A stretch of DNA of 23,912 nt. Origin: Symsagittifera roscoffensis. Lineage: Eukaryota; Xenacoelomorpha; Acoela; Convolutidae. The notes under the pieces were generated by a model. It did no database searches and was not told the origin of the DNA. It was given only the letters and a program-made list of their open reading frames with translations. The stretch covers positions 1-23,912 of the forward strand of contig NW_026971170.1 of NCBI RefSeq assembly GCF_963678635.1, written 5' to 3'. The number at the start of each line of letters is the position of its first letter. Within the stretch, counting starts at the first letter, position 1. Position numbers and translations under genes: made by a program. Below are positions 1-9,050 of this stretch, piece after piece.

Positions 1-25
1 TCGAGACAATTTTTTGGTTTTTCAG

Positions 26-195
26 ACTGTCGCGACCAAAATTACGTGCTACAAGACCGTCGCATACATCCGAAAATTGGTTTCAGGACTTTGAAGACGA
101 CGTAACCGATATGTCTCGACCGGCGCGACCAAAAAAATTATTGCGATCGGCGCGTTCGGCACGTTTGTTGCCTTTTTTGCTACCAACTTTAAATT
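26..195 (+). CDS. Possible internal exon (or 3'-terminal exon to 203), left-edge gene unknown
   Basis: A tttttcag acceptor ends at 25 and a good GTGAGT donor starts at 196. Between them only the frame starting at 27 is open, for 56 codons; the other two frames hit stops. The same frame meets TAA at 201-203, so this could instead be a final exon. The stretch has clearly more GC and CpG than the following 2.7 kb. The predicted peptide is rich in Arg and Pro, with an acidic patch (QDFEDDVTD) followed by a basic one (RPKKLLRSARSAR). I recognise no domain. Upstream exons would lie outside the window. An old repeat fragment is the main alternative. Confidence 0.3.
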
Positions 196-203
196 GTGAG
201 TAA

Positions 204-2950
204 CTTATGCATTTCAGTTTTTACTAGCCATATAAGCAACCCATTTTTCAAAAAAAGATAGTTCAATCTAAAGTTTTGTTTTGTAGCGAACCTTTTTGAT
301 CTATTGAATTAAACATTTTTAAATCGTTTTTTGACTGCAAGTTTGCTTAAGCATCATATCTGCATCTTACGAAGAAAAAACTTTGCATGCAAAATTTGAT
401 ATTTTGTGTCTACAACGTTTTTGCTATTTTTTTTTTTGCAACTATTTGGTTGATGTTTTAGTCAATAAACTCCGGTTTAGTTTTGATTCGTACTTTGATA
501 TCTTGTGTACAAATATCTGCGAAATATAGTTCTTAAACAAAAACTCACTGGTTCCAGAAACAACCATGTTACGGGAAATCAGATAGGAACTCAAGTTAAA
601 CATGAACTAGATATTTTACTTAGCTACTAAACGAAAAACAAAAAAATCATAAGAATTGAATAATATAAAACCTGAAAATCAAACGCAAACCTTTCTTTCA
701 TGTTGATAAATATTATTTTTTTTCTGTTCGATTTGGGTTATTTTGATATGTGTCGCTCTAATTGATCCACATTCAATATAAACAAAAGATAAGAAGTTTT
801 TGAAATCTGGAAAAATCTATACAAAAAAGTTTTAAAATGATACTTTTGCTTCACTACTTTGTAAACAAACGAGGATTGCTCATAAAAGTCGCAGATTCCA
901 CTATCTTCAAGAATTCTGTTCAAATTCAATTTGAGATGAGATTAGGTCAGATCATAACCTAAATGCTTTTTGGCAAACTTTGTAATCCACTGTTATGCAA
1001 TGTAAGCTTTTTATGAAATGTAGGCTTCTTTTTTGAACAAAGTTTTTAATTCTAGCCCATGTTACCATTTTTTAGTTTTTTAGTTAAATCTACCAAAGTT
1101 TTTTGCTTGAATCTTTAATCGATAACTTTTTAAAAATTTGTTTCATTTTTTGATATCATGTTTACAAGAATCTGCGAAAGTTATAGATAAGTTCAATTTT
1201 TTCTCGCTCTCTTCTTTTTCCAATTTTTTTTTTAGATTTCCTATTAATTTTGAAACTATTTTGAAAAAATTTTATACCAAAAAAGCGCCCAAATAAATTT
1301 TCAAAACTCAATTTTAATTTAATAAAACTAAACCTATGTATATCTTTTTTTCATAACGAAATTTACTCAATAGCTGTACATTCTTGAAAAGAAAACGAGA
1401 ATAACTAAAAAGTTTCAGCAAATTTTTGTCGCCTTGAGACATTATTGAAACAAATTTAAAGTCGCTCGAATCACCACTGAGAAGTTTTAATATTTGACTA
1501 TATCCATTACGTGACTTTGCATGAATATCAAAAAGTTTAAGAGAACACGAACTCATTTTTAGTGGTCGGAACAAAAAATATAAAAATTAGTATAAGAAAA
1601 TAACATGAGTTGTTGTCACTCTGAAAGTCAATTTTTAGTTTATTATAAGCAGCAACTAAATTGCTTGATTTAAAAGGAATCTTCTGTTAACATGAAAAAA
1701 AACTACTCTCAACCCACCCACACTAAAACCTAAATCTTTTCTTGAATTATTTTTTTAGAAACCGCTAGGTTGTAATTTTTCTTTTTCTTCTATAATTTCT
1801 TGAAAATCATCAAGTATTTTGCGTCTTTTGCAAACAAGCGGTGAATAACTATGGCTAATGTTGTTACATTGTTTGTAGGTATATTGAACAAAATTGAAAA
1901 AAATGCTTGACGCAACAAAATTGTATCAAGGCTGTTATGCGAAATTTTTTGTACTGTTCAAGTGACACTTATTTGCCAGTTCCTGCTCTGGAGTTTCATG
2001 GAAATCGATAATAATGGAATAAATTGGCAAAAAACGTTTTATCATGTTATCGCGACCCAGGATGTAACAAAAGTTCGACAGATTTACAAATAAAAACATT
2101 TAGCAAGTTTCTCAACCAATTAAGTCTAGTTTTTGTAATTTTCTAATAAAATATCTGTTCGGTCAATTTGTGAAATTACTGCACACTGCTTGAAAATTAT
2201 AGAAAGTTTTTTAAAAAATTTTCATAATCTTATTTAAAAAAATAAAGTTTTTTAAATTGATTTGACAAAAAGAGAAGATTATAAACCATTTTCAATCGAT
2301 TATAACTGATATTTGTTATTTTTGTGGAGACTGACCATCATAACCTAATATAATCATTTATTATCCATGAAAAACTAGTGCGGGGTTGTTTCGAAAGGTT
2401 TCCTTGACCATTTCTACTTTCCATTGTGTAAGATGAAAAACAAAACTATTCTGTTTAATTTTAAACAATATTTGAAATAGCGAACACTGTTTCATTTTGA
2501 AATCTTGAAAAGAAAGAATTCAGATCTTGGCCAATGAAAATAGATTTTTCAAAATGTTTATCCCATTATCATAATTTTTGTCTAAAACGCTTCCTAAATT
2601 TTGTTTTAGTCTGTTTCGATCCGTTTTCGAAACCAGTAGGATTAAATTTATAAATTTATTACTAAAATCTCCTGGGTCAAAAATTGCAGAAAAATAAAAC
2701 TATTCCTAAATAACAAAGTATTGGTTTGGTTGTTAAAAAGTTAGAACTATCAAACTGGCGCAATTTAGCAAGGTATAAATAACACTCTGTAAAAGCTATG
2801 AAGCGAAAACGGTGTTTAGTGGGAAATTTTTTCGAAATTTTTTGATACAGTCAAAGCTGAGTAGACGAAGATAGCCACTCCCTGGTGCAGATTTATCGCT
2901 CAGTTTTTGCAGAGCAGAAAAACAGATTGTGAATTAGTGTGATTTTTAAA
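204..2950. other. AT-rich stretch without a supported gene
   Basis: Long T and A runs are present and stop codons are dense in all frames. The longest open frames here (about 60-90 codons, minus strand) have low-complexity Phe/Lys/Leu composition and no recognisable motif. The 18-base sequence at 1554-1571 recurs inverted at 23457-23474. A TATA-like site lies near the receptor-proximal end. Confidence 0.6.
2774..2780 (+). promoter_or_regulatory. TATA-like box upstream of receptor gene
   Basis: TATAAAT sits in the context aaggTATAAATaacact, about 290 bases before the proposed start codon at 3068. A transcript starting some 30 bases downstream would have a 5' leader of about 260 nt. TATA-like strings are common in DNA this AT-rich, so position is the only support. 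Confidence 0.2.
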
Positions 2951-3067
2951 ACTAGTATTGAAAACTATAAAACTTTTTACCAGGATTTCCAGCTTTTTTA
3001 ATAAGAAAAAATATAATTTTTGACCCTCGAGTTCTTCTGTGGTCACAATCAATCTGCCTTTGCAATA

Positions 3068-3103
3068 ATGATGAATACAACTGAATCCGAGGAGACCTTT
3101 TGG
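3068..3103 (+). CDS. Receptor exon 1: start codon and glycosylated N-terminus
   Basis: Twelve codons, MMNTTESEETFW, followed directly by a near-consensus GTAAGT donor at 3104. It contains an N-glycosylation sequon (NTT), as expected for an extracellular GPCR N-terminus. Phase 0 at the exon end matches an exon 2 start at 3578 or 3581. Two Met codons lie in tandem, so either could start translation. The next exon alone has no in-frame ATG ahead of TM1, which supports a separate start exon. This is inferred from position and splice fit; no transcript was available. Confidence 0.55.
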
Positions 3104-6100
3104 GTAAGTTCACTGCACTGAACGGCTTTGCCCGTTGAGTTCTGATTTCCAAGTTTTCCAAAGTGTTCATTTTTAGTCCTACTTTGCTACATCCAGTTTT
3201 TGCTGAGCAAAAAATTTTTCTAAAGATTCTTTGGGTGCCAATGTAAGTAACCAATTATATATTTTTTGATTTAACTTTCTAAAAAACCAGACTGTGATCA
3301 AAACTCTGTCCTCATTCAATTTTTTTTTAACAGCCCTTTTTTTAAAGTTGGAAAAAACACTGCTGTTTAAAAAAAACCGACAATTTTGTTTCCAAAAACC
3401 ATCATTCCTGAATATCTTGCTTGCGCACGCCACTGCCAGATCAAACTTACCAACCATTCTGCATAATTCAGTAGCTCTTGAGCTCACATGTGTGTCTCTA
3501 ACCTAATGTCTTTTAAGTTTATAAGCGACCATAATTGGAGATTTTTTCATGTTAATTAAAGATTTAGTTGCTTAAAGGAGAAATGGGTGAAGCCATTGGA
3601 AGACATAGATGACCCTGCTATGATTCGGACTCGATACTTCATGATCATTTGGCTCTGCATGGCTCTCCTTCTCGGAATTCCTGGAAACCTGCTTGGTAAA
3701 AAACTTCAAAAAAATTCATTTTTGTTTCTAATTCCAAAACTTCATTTCATTGTACTGTCTGAAACTTCATTCTAATTCCAAAACTTCATGTCTAATTCCA
3801 AAACTTCTAATTCCAAAACTTCATGAAACTTCTAATTCCAAAACTTCATTTCAAGTATTGGTACTGACGCCGGTATTTTAAAAGAAAAACGATATTCAGT
3901 TAATTCTCATAAATACTTTGTTTGATTTGGTCGAGTAAAGGATACGAAAAAAATGAAAAAACTACCACCAATTTTCCTAGAGTTTGTTTTTTTTTCCCGC
4001 TGGAGACTTTTTTCTATCATCTAAATTTTTAACTGAAAAAATTTTCAAAATACATTTGACAAGTCAAGCGAATATGATATATCAAGTAAATTCAATTTGA
4101 TTCAGTGATTGCATCCGTGGCAGTTGTGAAGAATCTTTGTCATCAACCTGGCCATATGTGACTTGGGAGTGATGTCCATGCACGTGTTCGTCCTGATCGG
4201 GGCCATCTACGGGGACACATTCCTCAAGGACAGATATGTCATGTGTGAAGTCAGTGGAATCGTCTGCATGCTCAGTTGTTTCGGCAGTCTCTGGACTATG
4301 ATGTTTGTCGCCGTGAACAGGTTCCAATTTTTGTAACTAGTTTTCTTAACGAAAAAATTGTTACAAACTTTTTGTTCACAATTTATTTTTTTTGTTTTCA
4401 TTACAAAAGGTTGCTACAATTTTTTGGTTTTTTAAACAAAAAGTGCTAAATTTTTATTGTTTTCTCTACAAAAAATTTGTTACCTTGTTACAAAAAATTT
4501 ACAGCTTGTTATTTAAGCTTGTTATTTTCTTTGCATTTTTTTAACTTAGGAAAGTTTTAGAAAAAGAGTTTTTTAGCGGCGCATACATCTTTTCAGAACA
4601 AAGTCTTACATAGTGTTTTTAATGACCTAAAATCAGAGTAGTTAAAAGTTAGAAAACTTTTTCTAGAAAACCCAGTTCCTTGTGATTATTATCGTAAATT
4701 CATCTGGTAGCCCCAGACTCTCTTTTTTAATTTTTAATCACGGTTTCTCTCATAGTTTTTTGAGATCGTTTGTTCCGCAGGTATGTGTTCATCTGTCAAA
4801 ACCAAATCTACAACAAACTGTTCGACCTCAAAGGCACTGTGGTCGCTCTAGTCCTCCTCTGGATCTGTGTTTTCCTTCTCGACCTGCCCAACTACCCTTG
4901 GTTCGGGGGCCATGTGTTCACGGAGCTGTTCCTTCACTGCTCCTTCAAGATTGACAGCATTCGCTGGTGGTTCAACACTCTATTCTACTCTGTATTGGCT
5001 CTCTGTGTCCCCATGTTCACAATCATGTTTTGCTACTACAGCATTTGGCGAAAGGCTAATAGTACGGTTTTTTAAATCGTTAAATCAAATGCTTAATTTT
5101 TTTGGGAAAATTAACTTAAGTCAAATTTGACTAAAATGAGATTTGTTTAAATTGACAGGTCAAAAAAGCACTACTAATGGTATTACTTTCCACAAACTTA
5201 AATTTATTTCACCTTTTGAGATTCTTTTTCAATGACAGAAACTTCATTTTTTTGATGGTTTTTGTATATAAAATGTTTGGTTTTCTAAAAAAAAACCAGT
5301 CTATTTAATGTTCAAATCCATTGTATTCATTTCTACACAATTAAATTTAATTTACATTTTGAGAAAGATTTTTAATAAAAGAGCCTTCATTGAGCGCCTC
5401 AATATTCGTGGGTCCGTGTGGTGTTTTGTGTTCTTTTTAGGCGCAAGTGGGATTGGGAAGGCGAGCGAGAAGCGGCAGAAGGAGCAGAAGCAGCTGGTGA
5501 TCTCCCTCGTCACCCTCTTTGTAGCCTTCTGCGTCACCTGGCTCCCATATGGAATCCTGATTGCGCTTCTAGGATTCTCTTTCGATGTTGGCGCCTACTT
5601 GCCTTTCGGTTAGATGAACAACCCTGTTAAAATTATTTAAATTGATAGTGTGAATTTGAAGTGTGAGTATGAAGTGTGACGGGTGTGAATCTGACCACGA
5701 AAGAAAGGATCAATCATAGAATGTTAGCCCCCAACCCTAGGGGGGAATTCTAGGGTTGGTCAGATATATTACTTCATTGAAAGTATCAAAAAAAAATTTA
5801 ATCTATTAAGTGTATCTTGAGTATTTCTGACTATAACTATCCTCAAAGATGATAATAGCTTTCATGTTTACAATTGAAGTTTCTTATTTATGTCTTAAGA
5901 ACATGTTTTAAATTCTCATTCTTACCCGCAGAGGCGATTATCATGCTCGATTTGTGGGCTCACTTCAACTCATCTTGCAACTTCATAATCTACGGTGTCA
6001 CGCACAGAGGGTTCCGAGATGCGTACCTGGAACTATTATACAAGGTGATCCCTTGTTGCAAGCCAAGCAAAGTGAACGAACACACTTCTAATGCTACGGG

Positions 6101-6140
6101 AGCAACCACGATGCGATCGCAAGCCACGACTCAGATGTAA
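3068..6140 (+). CDS. Class A (rhodopsin-like) GPCR, melatonin-receptor-like, six exons, apparent frame break in exon 3
   Basis: Proposed join: 3068-3103, 3578-3695, 4106-4320, 4781-5061, 5441-5608, 5932-6140. Seen in translation: TM1 with GN (LLGIPGNLLVIASV), TM2 NLAICDL with the conserved Asp, the TM3 Cys (YVMCEVSG), NRY in place of DRY followed by VFICQ, the TM4 Trp, an ECL2 Cys (FLHCSF), TM5 Pro and Tyr (VPMFTIMFCYY), a short basic ICL3, TM6 VTWLPYG, TM7 FNSSCNFIIYG (NFxxY for NPxxY), helix 8 (HRGFRDAY), a CC pair that could be palmitoylated, and a C-terminal TQM. NRYxxIC and FNSxxNxxIYG resemble melatonin receptors. The opsin retinal-binding Lys position is His, so it is not an opsin. It should signal at the plasma membrane through G proteins; the ligand is unknown. 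The exons as read total 1027 nt, which is not a multiple of 3: about 20 nt appear missing in ICL1. Restored length would be about 348 residues, normal for the family. Confidence 0.85.
3578..3695 (+). CDS. Receptor exon 2: N-terminal segment and TM1
   Basis: Encodes WVKPLEDIDDPAMIRTRYF and then the first part of TM1, ending in GNLL. The donor is CTTG|GTAAAA at 3696 in phase 1, and it restores a Val codon with exon 3 (GNLL-V-IASV). The acceptor is uncertain. AG at 3577 or 3580 keeps phase 0 with exon 1. The better-looking TTAG at 3567 would not match the phase of exon 1. In-frame TAA at 3557-3559 limits the exon on its left. Confidence 0.8.
3726..3855 (+). repeat. Short interspersed tandem repeat in receptor intron 2
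   Basis: About five imperfect copies of tctaattccaaaacttcat occur in 130 bases, with variable truncated copies between them. The tract lies inside the intron 3696-4105. It looks like simple slippage expansion. Confidence 0.8.
4106..4320 (+). CDS. Receptor exon 3: end of TM1, TM2, TM3 (frame break near 4133)
   Basis: The acceptor ttcag|TG completes TM1 as VIASVAVVKN. From 4136 the next frame reads FVINLAICDLGVM (TM2), then ECL1 with a GDTFLKDRY stretch, then TM3 with MCEVSG through TMMFVAVN. The two halves differ by one frame, and the TM2 frame has TGA at 4127-4129, so no single reading covers the exon. The conserved KxLRTxTN-type ICL1 is absent. The donor at 4321 (AACAG|GTTCCA) splits the Arg codon of NRY in phase 2; its bases after GT are not consensus. 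Confidence 0.75.
4781..5061 (+). CDS. Receptor exon 4: NRY end, TM4, ECL2, TM5
   Basis: The acceptor tgttccgcag|G joins in phase 2 to give NRYVFICQNQIYNKLF, very like the NRYCYICH stretch of melatonin receptors. TM4 follows with its Trp (VALVLLWICVF), then ECL2 with the disulfide Cys (LFLHCSFKID), and TM5 with Pro (LCVPMFTIMFCYYSIW). The exon ends AAT A|GTACGG in phase 1, at the start of ICL3. Codon use is strongly C-ending, unlike the flanking introns. Confidence 0.88.
5441..5608 (+). CDS. Receptor exon 5: ICL3 and TM6
   Basis: The acceptor gttctttttag|GC restores a Ser codon. The exon encodes a basic and acidic ICL3 (GKASEKRQKEQKQ), then TM6 LVISLVTLFVAFCVTWLPYG with the toggle Trp and the conserved Pro, then the start of ECL3. 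The donor TTCG|GTTAGA at 5609 is in phase 1. Confidence 0.85.
5732..5760. repeat. Perfect 10-bp inverted repeat in receptor intron 5
   Basis: CCAACCCTAG and CTAGGGTTGG are separated by GGGGGAATT. The stem is GC-rich in an otherwise AT-rich intron (5609-5931) and would form a stable hairpin in RNA. Just upstream (about 5648-5690) is a run of GTGTGA-containing imperfect repeats. Confidence 0.75.
5932..6140 (+). CDS. Receptor exon 6: TM7, helix 8, C-terminal tail
   Basis: The acceptor cttacccgcag|AG restores a Glu codon. TM7 reads AIIMLDLWAHFNSSCNFIIY, then G, VTH and helix 8 RGFRDAYLELLYK. CC lies ten residues after helix 8 begins and is a likely lipid anchor. The tail is Ser/Thr rich and ends TTQM before TAA at 6138-6140. 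T-x-M at the very end fits a class I PDZ ligand by pattern only. Confidence 0.88.
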
Positions 6141-6270
6141 AAGTTCACAACAAGGTTGATAACCCAAATGACGTTCCTGACATCGAATCACCCATACCCC
6201 ATCATCATCGATTTTCCTCCCTAAATTAAACCTTATAAGAACCTTCATAACATCTAGGTTTGATTTTTGT

Positions 6271-6276
6271 AATAAA
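6271..6276 (+). terminator. Polyadenylation signal of the receptor gene
   Basis: AATAAA lies 131 bases after the receptor stop codon, followed within 25 bases by a GT/T-rich stretch (cctgtgcattttttgttt). This predicts a 3' UTR of about 150 nt. Confidence 0.6.
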
Positions 6277-7442
6277 ATTTTCCTGTGCATTTTTTGTTTC
6301 AAAAAAATAGACCAAATTGAGAAGACAAGCTTGAGTTGAGCGATGGACCCAACAAGGTCTCACGTTTTTTTTTTAAATTTTGAGCCATTAGTGGTGTGGC
6401 TTGTAGTTAAGTAGTGTTCAAGTTTGTTAAAATGTTTTTTCCGTCTTTTTTTTCCGATTTGTGCCGATATGTTTCTCCTCGAAAATTCAGATGCAGCATC
6501 ATAGACATAGAGTGACATACCAAGTAATTCAAGCAACGTATGATATTTTAACCCTTTTCGTTGCATCACGATTTGAGTTTTTAAAATCGGAACAAAACTT
6601 CTCGGTGTCGTGAAACGACATTCGAAGATTTTCTGCTTTTCAGACTAATTTCAATAAAATTTACATTGAAATTACATAATTTTTAGGATATCTTACGGTC
6701 ATTTACGTAATAAGAAGATGACAAAAAGCTATCAAAACTTGAAAAAGTTTAAAAAAATAAATACCCAAAAGAAGATAAAGTTTTTTTTTCGTGTTTTATT
6801 CGGTTGCATTTCTTTCCATTTAAGCCAGGTACCGCAAACTATCCGCAATTGGGGTTGTAATTGATCGATTATTCAACAATTTAGGAAAGATTGTTTCGAT
6901 CACGTTGAATTTAGGAAAAGAATTCCAAAACATAGGAACTTTATTTAAAAAATCATGAAGCTGAAATATTTTTTCATCTTTTTAGAATCACTTTTCGGTC
7001 CAAAATTCTCGTATTTTTTTTCAGAGTCTTTTAATGAAATAAAAAACCAATACAAAAATGAGCAATAGTAAAAGATGACAAAACGTTAAATTTGACTAGA
7101 TAATTTGTTTTGGATATCAGCCTCAAATCAGAAACTGTCAAATTGAATCTGAAAGCTTCCAAAACGTAAAAAAAAACGGATTTTAAATATTCAGACAGGT
7201 TTTTCCCTAAATGGAAACAGCTTTTTCAGATTAAAAAAATCTCAATCACGAATACGAAAACTCTAACATGATATCATTCTTGACCCTCTACGCGTCTTTA
7301 TTGGGGTTGCCAGAAATCGCTAAAAAAATCTGAAAAGGACAACTCCATTTGCATTTAAATTTGCATTTAAGCTTACAAAAGCAAGAAAATTAACTTTAGA
7401 TATAAAATATTTGTCTTTTCAAAAGATACAAGACTGCTCATA

Positions 7443-7459
7443 TCAGGGCGAAGCCCTGA
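7443..7459. repeat. Small perfect hairpin
   Basis: TCAGGGC-GAA-GCCCTGA is a 7-bp stem with a three-base loop, and is GC-rich against its surroundings. No coding context supports a function. Confidence 0.6.
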
Positions 7460-7631
7460 ATGTTCCGACCGCCTTTTAATGTTTATGTAGCAGTAATAAC
7501 ATTTAAGAAATTAAATGAAATAAAAAAAATGAAATTTTGTTTCTAAAATTTGATTTTTTAAATGAAAATCGTCCACCCACACGCCATATTAAGTACAAAA
7601 GAATAGATTTTGCTTCTTGTAACGATGCATA

Positions 7632-7707
7632 GACATTTGTGTCCAAGACATTTGTGTCCTTGGCAAAACAGTCCGAAATTATAAAATTGTACCAGACATT
7701 TATGTCC
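7632..7707. repeat. Three near-palindromic GACATTTRTGTCC copies
   Basis: Copies lie at 7632-7644, 7647-7659 and 7695-7707. Each is close to self-complementary (GACAT...ATGTC). A fourth, GACATTTTTGTCC, lies at 11034-11046. They could be binding sites or remnants of a simple repeat; nothing nearby decides this. Confidence 0.55.
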
Positions 7708-7887
7708 CAGACAAAATTTTCCAAAATTGTTTTGCGAAATTAATTTCTTTAATTTGACCTTGTGATCTTTAATGCTTTCTTCTTTTGAGGTTGTTTGATC
7801 GTTCTTTAAGTAGATTTTATGCGTACCAATTAACCATAGAACAGTCAAAGTGAGACAAAACTTTCAAGAAAATTTTGAAATTTAAAA

Positions 7888-7959
7888 GCGCATTTGGCCG
7901 AGTGAAGAAGTCATAAGTCTCAAGGTCAAAAGGTTTGAAGTTCAAATCTCGGGCTCTAC
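7888..7959 (+). repeat. tRNA-like (Ser/Leu type) sequence, possible SINE head or decayed tRNA
   Basis: TGGCCGAGTG at 7895-7904 matches a pol III A box as found in tRNA-Ser/Leu. GTTCAAATCTC at 7940-7950 matches a B box, at tRNA-like spacing. The acceptor stem (GCGCATT against the bases after the B box) and the T stem do not pair well, so this is not an intact tRNA gene. A tRNA-derived SINE or a pseudo-tRNA fits better. No second copy was found in the window. Confidence 0.35.
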
Positions 7960-8209
7960 AAAAAATTTTCCTAATTTAGTCAGTATTTGAAATAAAAGAC
8001 CTCAAAAGTGGGCAAAGTTGAAATGGGTTGACTTGATTGAGCCAAAAGTGAAAAGGATGGGAAAAGCTTGATTACATTGACCATTTTGCCGTTTTCAAAT
8101 CGCGTCTAGCTCAATTTTGAAATTTTCTGGGAAAAAAGTTCAACTTAGAAAAATTTATTCAAAATCCTTGCTTCGCAATATCAATTTTGGAAAATAAATT
8201 GACTTTAAA

Positions 8210-9036
8210 TTATAGTTTGATGTTGCTGCTGCACCCTTTTAGGAAACACAGATAAATAATTGGGTCGTAGGCCGCAACTAATTCGGAAAGGTTTTTGTCG
8301 AGTTTGACATAAAAAGGTTTTTTATAACGTGACACTCTTTGCCCGGCACACATTTTTTCGATCAAGATTTTAGCGTTTTTCTGTTCGTCTTGAAATTTTT
8401 CTATGAGTTTGGGAAATGATGGGTGCTTGCCATTCACGAGCTTGACGAAGTTGCTATTCCAATCTTCAACAGCATTGTTGGTTCTGGGTCGCCCGGTTAT
8501 TACACGTTGATGACAACTCCAGCTGTCAAAGTCAAATCTGGGGTTTTGACGAGTTCCATTTGCCGCCGAGAGCCGACCAACGTAGTTGACCTCAAAGTAA
8601 TTGAAGATTGGGTGGGCAGTCTCAGGGCCTGTCTTCTGAAGAGTTTCGAAAGCAGTAGAAACATCACTTACAGGCAGGAAAGCGATACTCAGCAGCATTT
8701 GGACATGCTCTCGGAATACCAGAATACCAGATCTAGTCTGTAGTTGTTTGTGTTCCCAGTAGTCTGAATGTGACGCCAGACGCTTTGGCTCAAAGGGAAA
8801 TAACAGTATTGAATTTGTTTTTTTTTGGATACTGAACTGAACGCATTTTTGACCGCTAGTTCGAAATCAATGGTGGCTCGTTTAGGGACTTCAATATCGA
8901 AGCAGCTCAAAAGGCGAAAATACGTTTCTTCTTTCTTGTCTGGAAGCAATGCATACACAATAGGAATCAGAATTCCCTCGACTGAAGCGTGGATGGTGTA
9001 TATCTGAAATGTCCTGACACGCTTGTAACATATCAA
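8210..9036 (-). pseudogene. Mutator-like (MULE) transposase fragment, truncated and frameshifted
   Basis: Read on the minus strand, the first part (9036 to 8689) contains YTIHASVEGILIPIVYALLP, then IDFELA (second catalytic Asp, residue about 57) and a CYFPLSQSVWRHIQ segment equivalent to the C-x-FHLxQ motif, with Pro replacing the His. After a one-base frame change near 8700-8712 it continues as MLLSIAFLPVSDV, YFEVNYVGR, RFDFDSWSCHQRV, then GRPRTNNAVEDWN with the third catalytic acidic residue, and HPSFPKLIEKF. This order is typical of the MULE DDE transposase domain. The first catalytic region (DGTF-like) and the N-terminal zinc-binding domain are absent; the recognisable protein starts right beside repeat copy L. 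It is a non-functional remnant. Confidence 0.88.
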
Positions 9037-9050
9037 TTATGGCAAATAAG

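Larger units (their letters stand above)
6300..8209. other. Intergenic AT-rich DNA
   Basis: No coding exon could be supported. Open frames on the minus strand near 7503-7848 are short, low-complexity and contain the short repeats listed separately. The interval holds two palindromic features and a tRNA-like stretch. Confidence 0.6.

Noticed and set aside
3179-3487. Minus-strand open frame of about 100 codons
   Set aside because: It overlaps the receptor's first intron and has no family motif. The composition fits non-coding AT-rich DNA.
4082-4327. Minus-strand frame rich in His, Asp and Glu
   Set aside because: It is the antisense shadow of receptor exon 3.
8423-8743. Plus-strand frame of about 106 codons
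   Set aside because: It is the antisense shadow of the MULE transposase fragment, whose minus-strand reading has clear family motifs.
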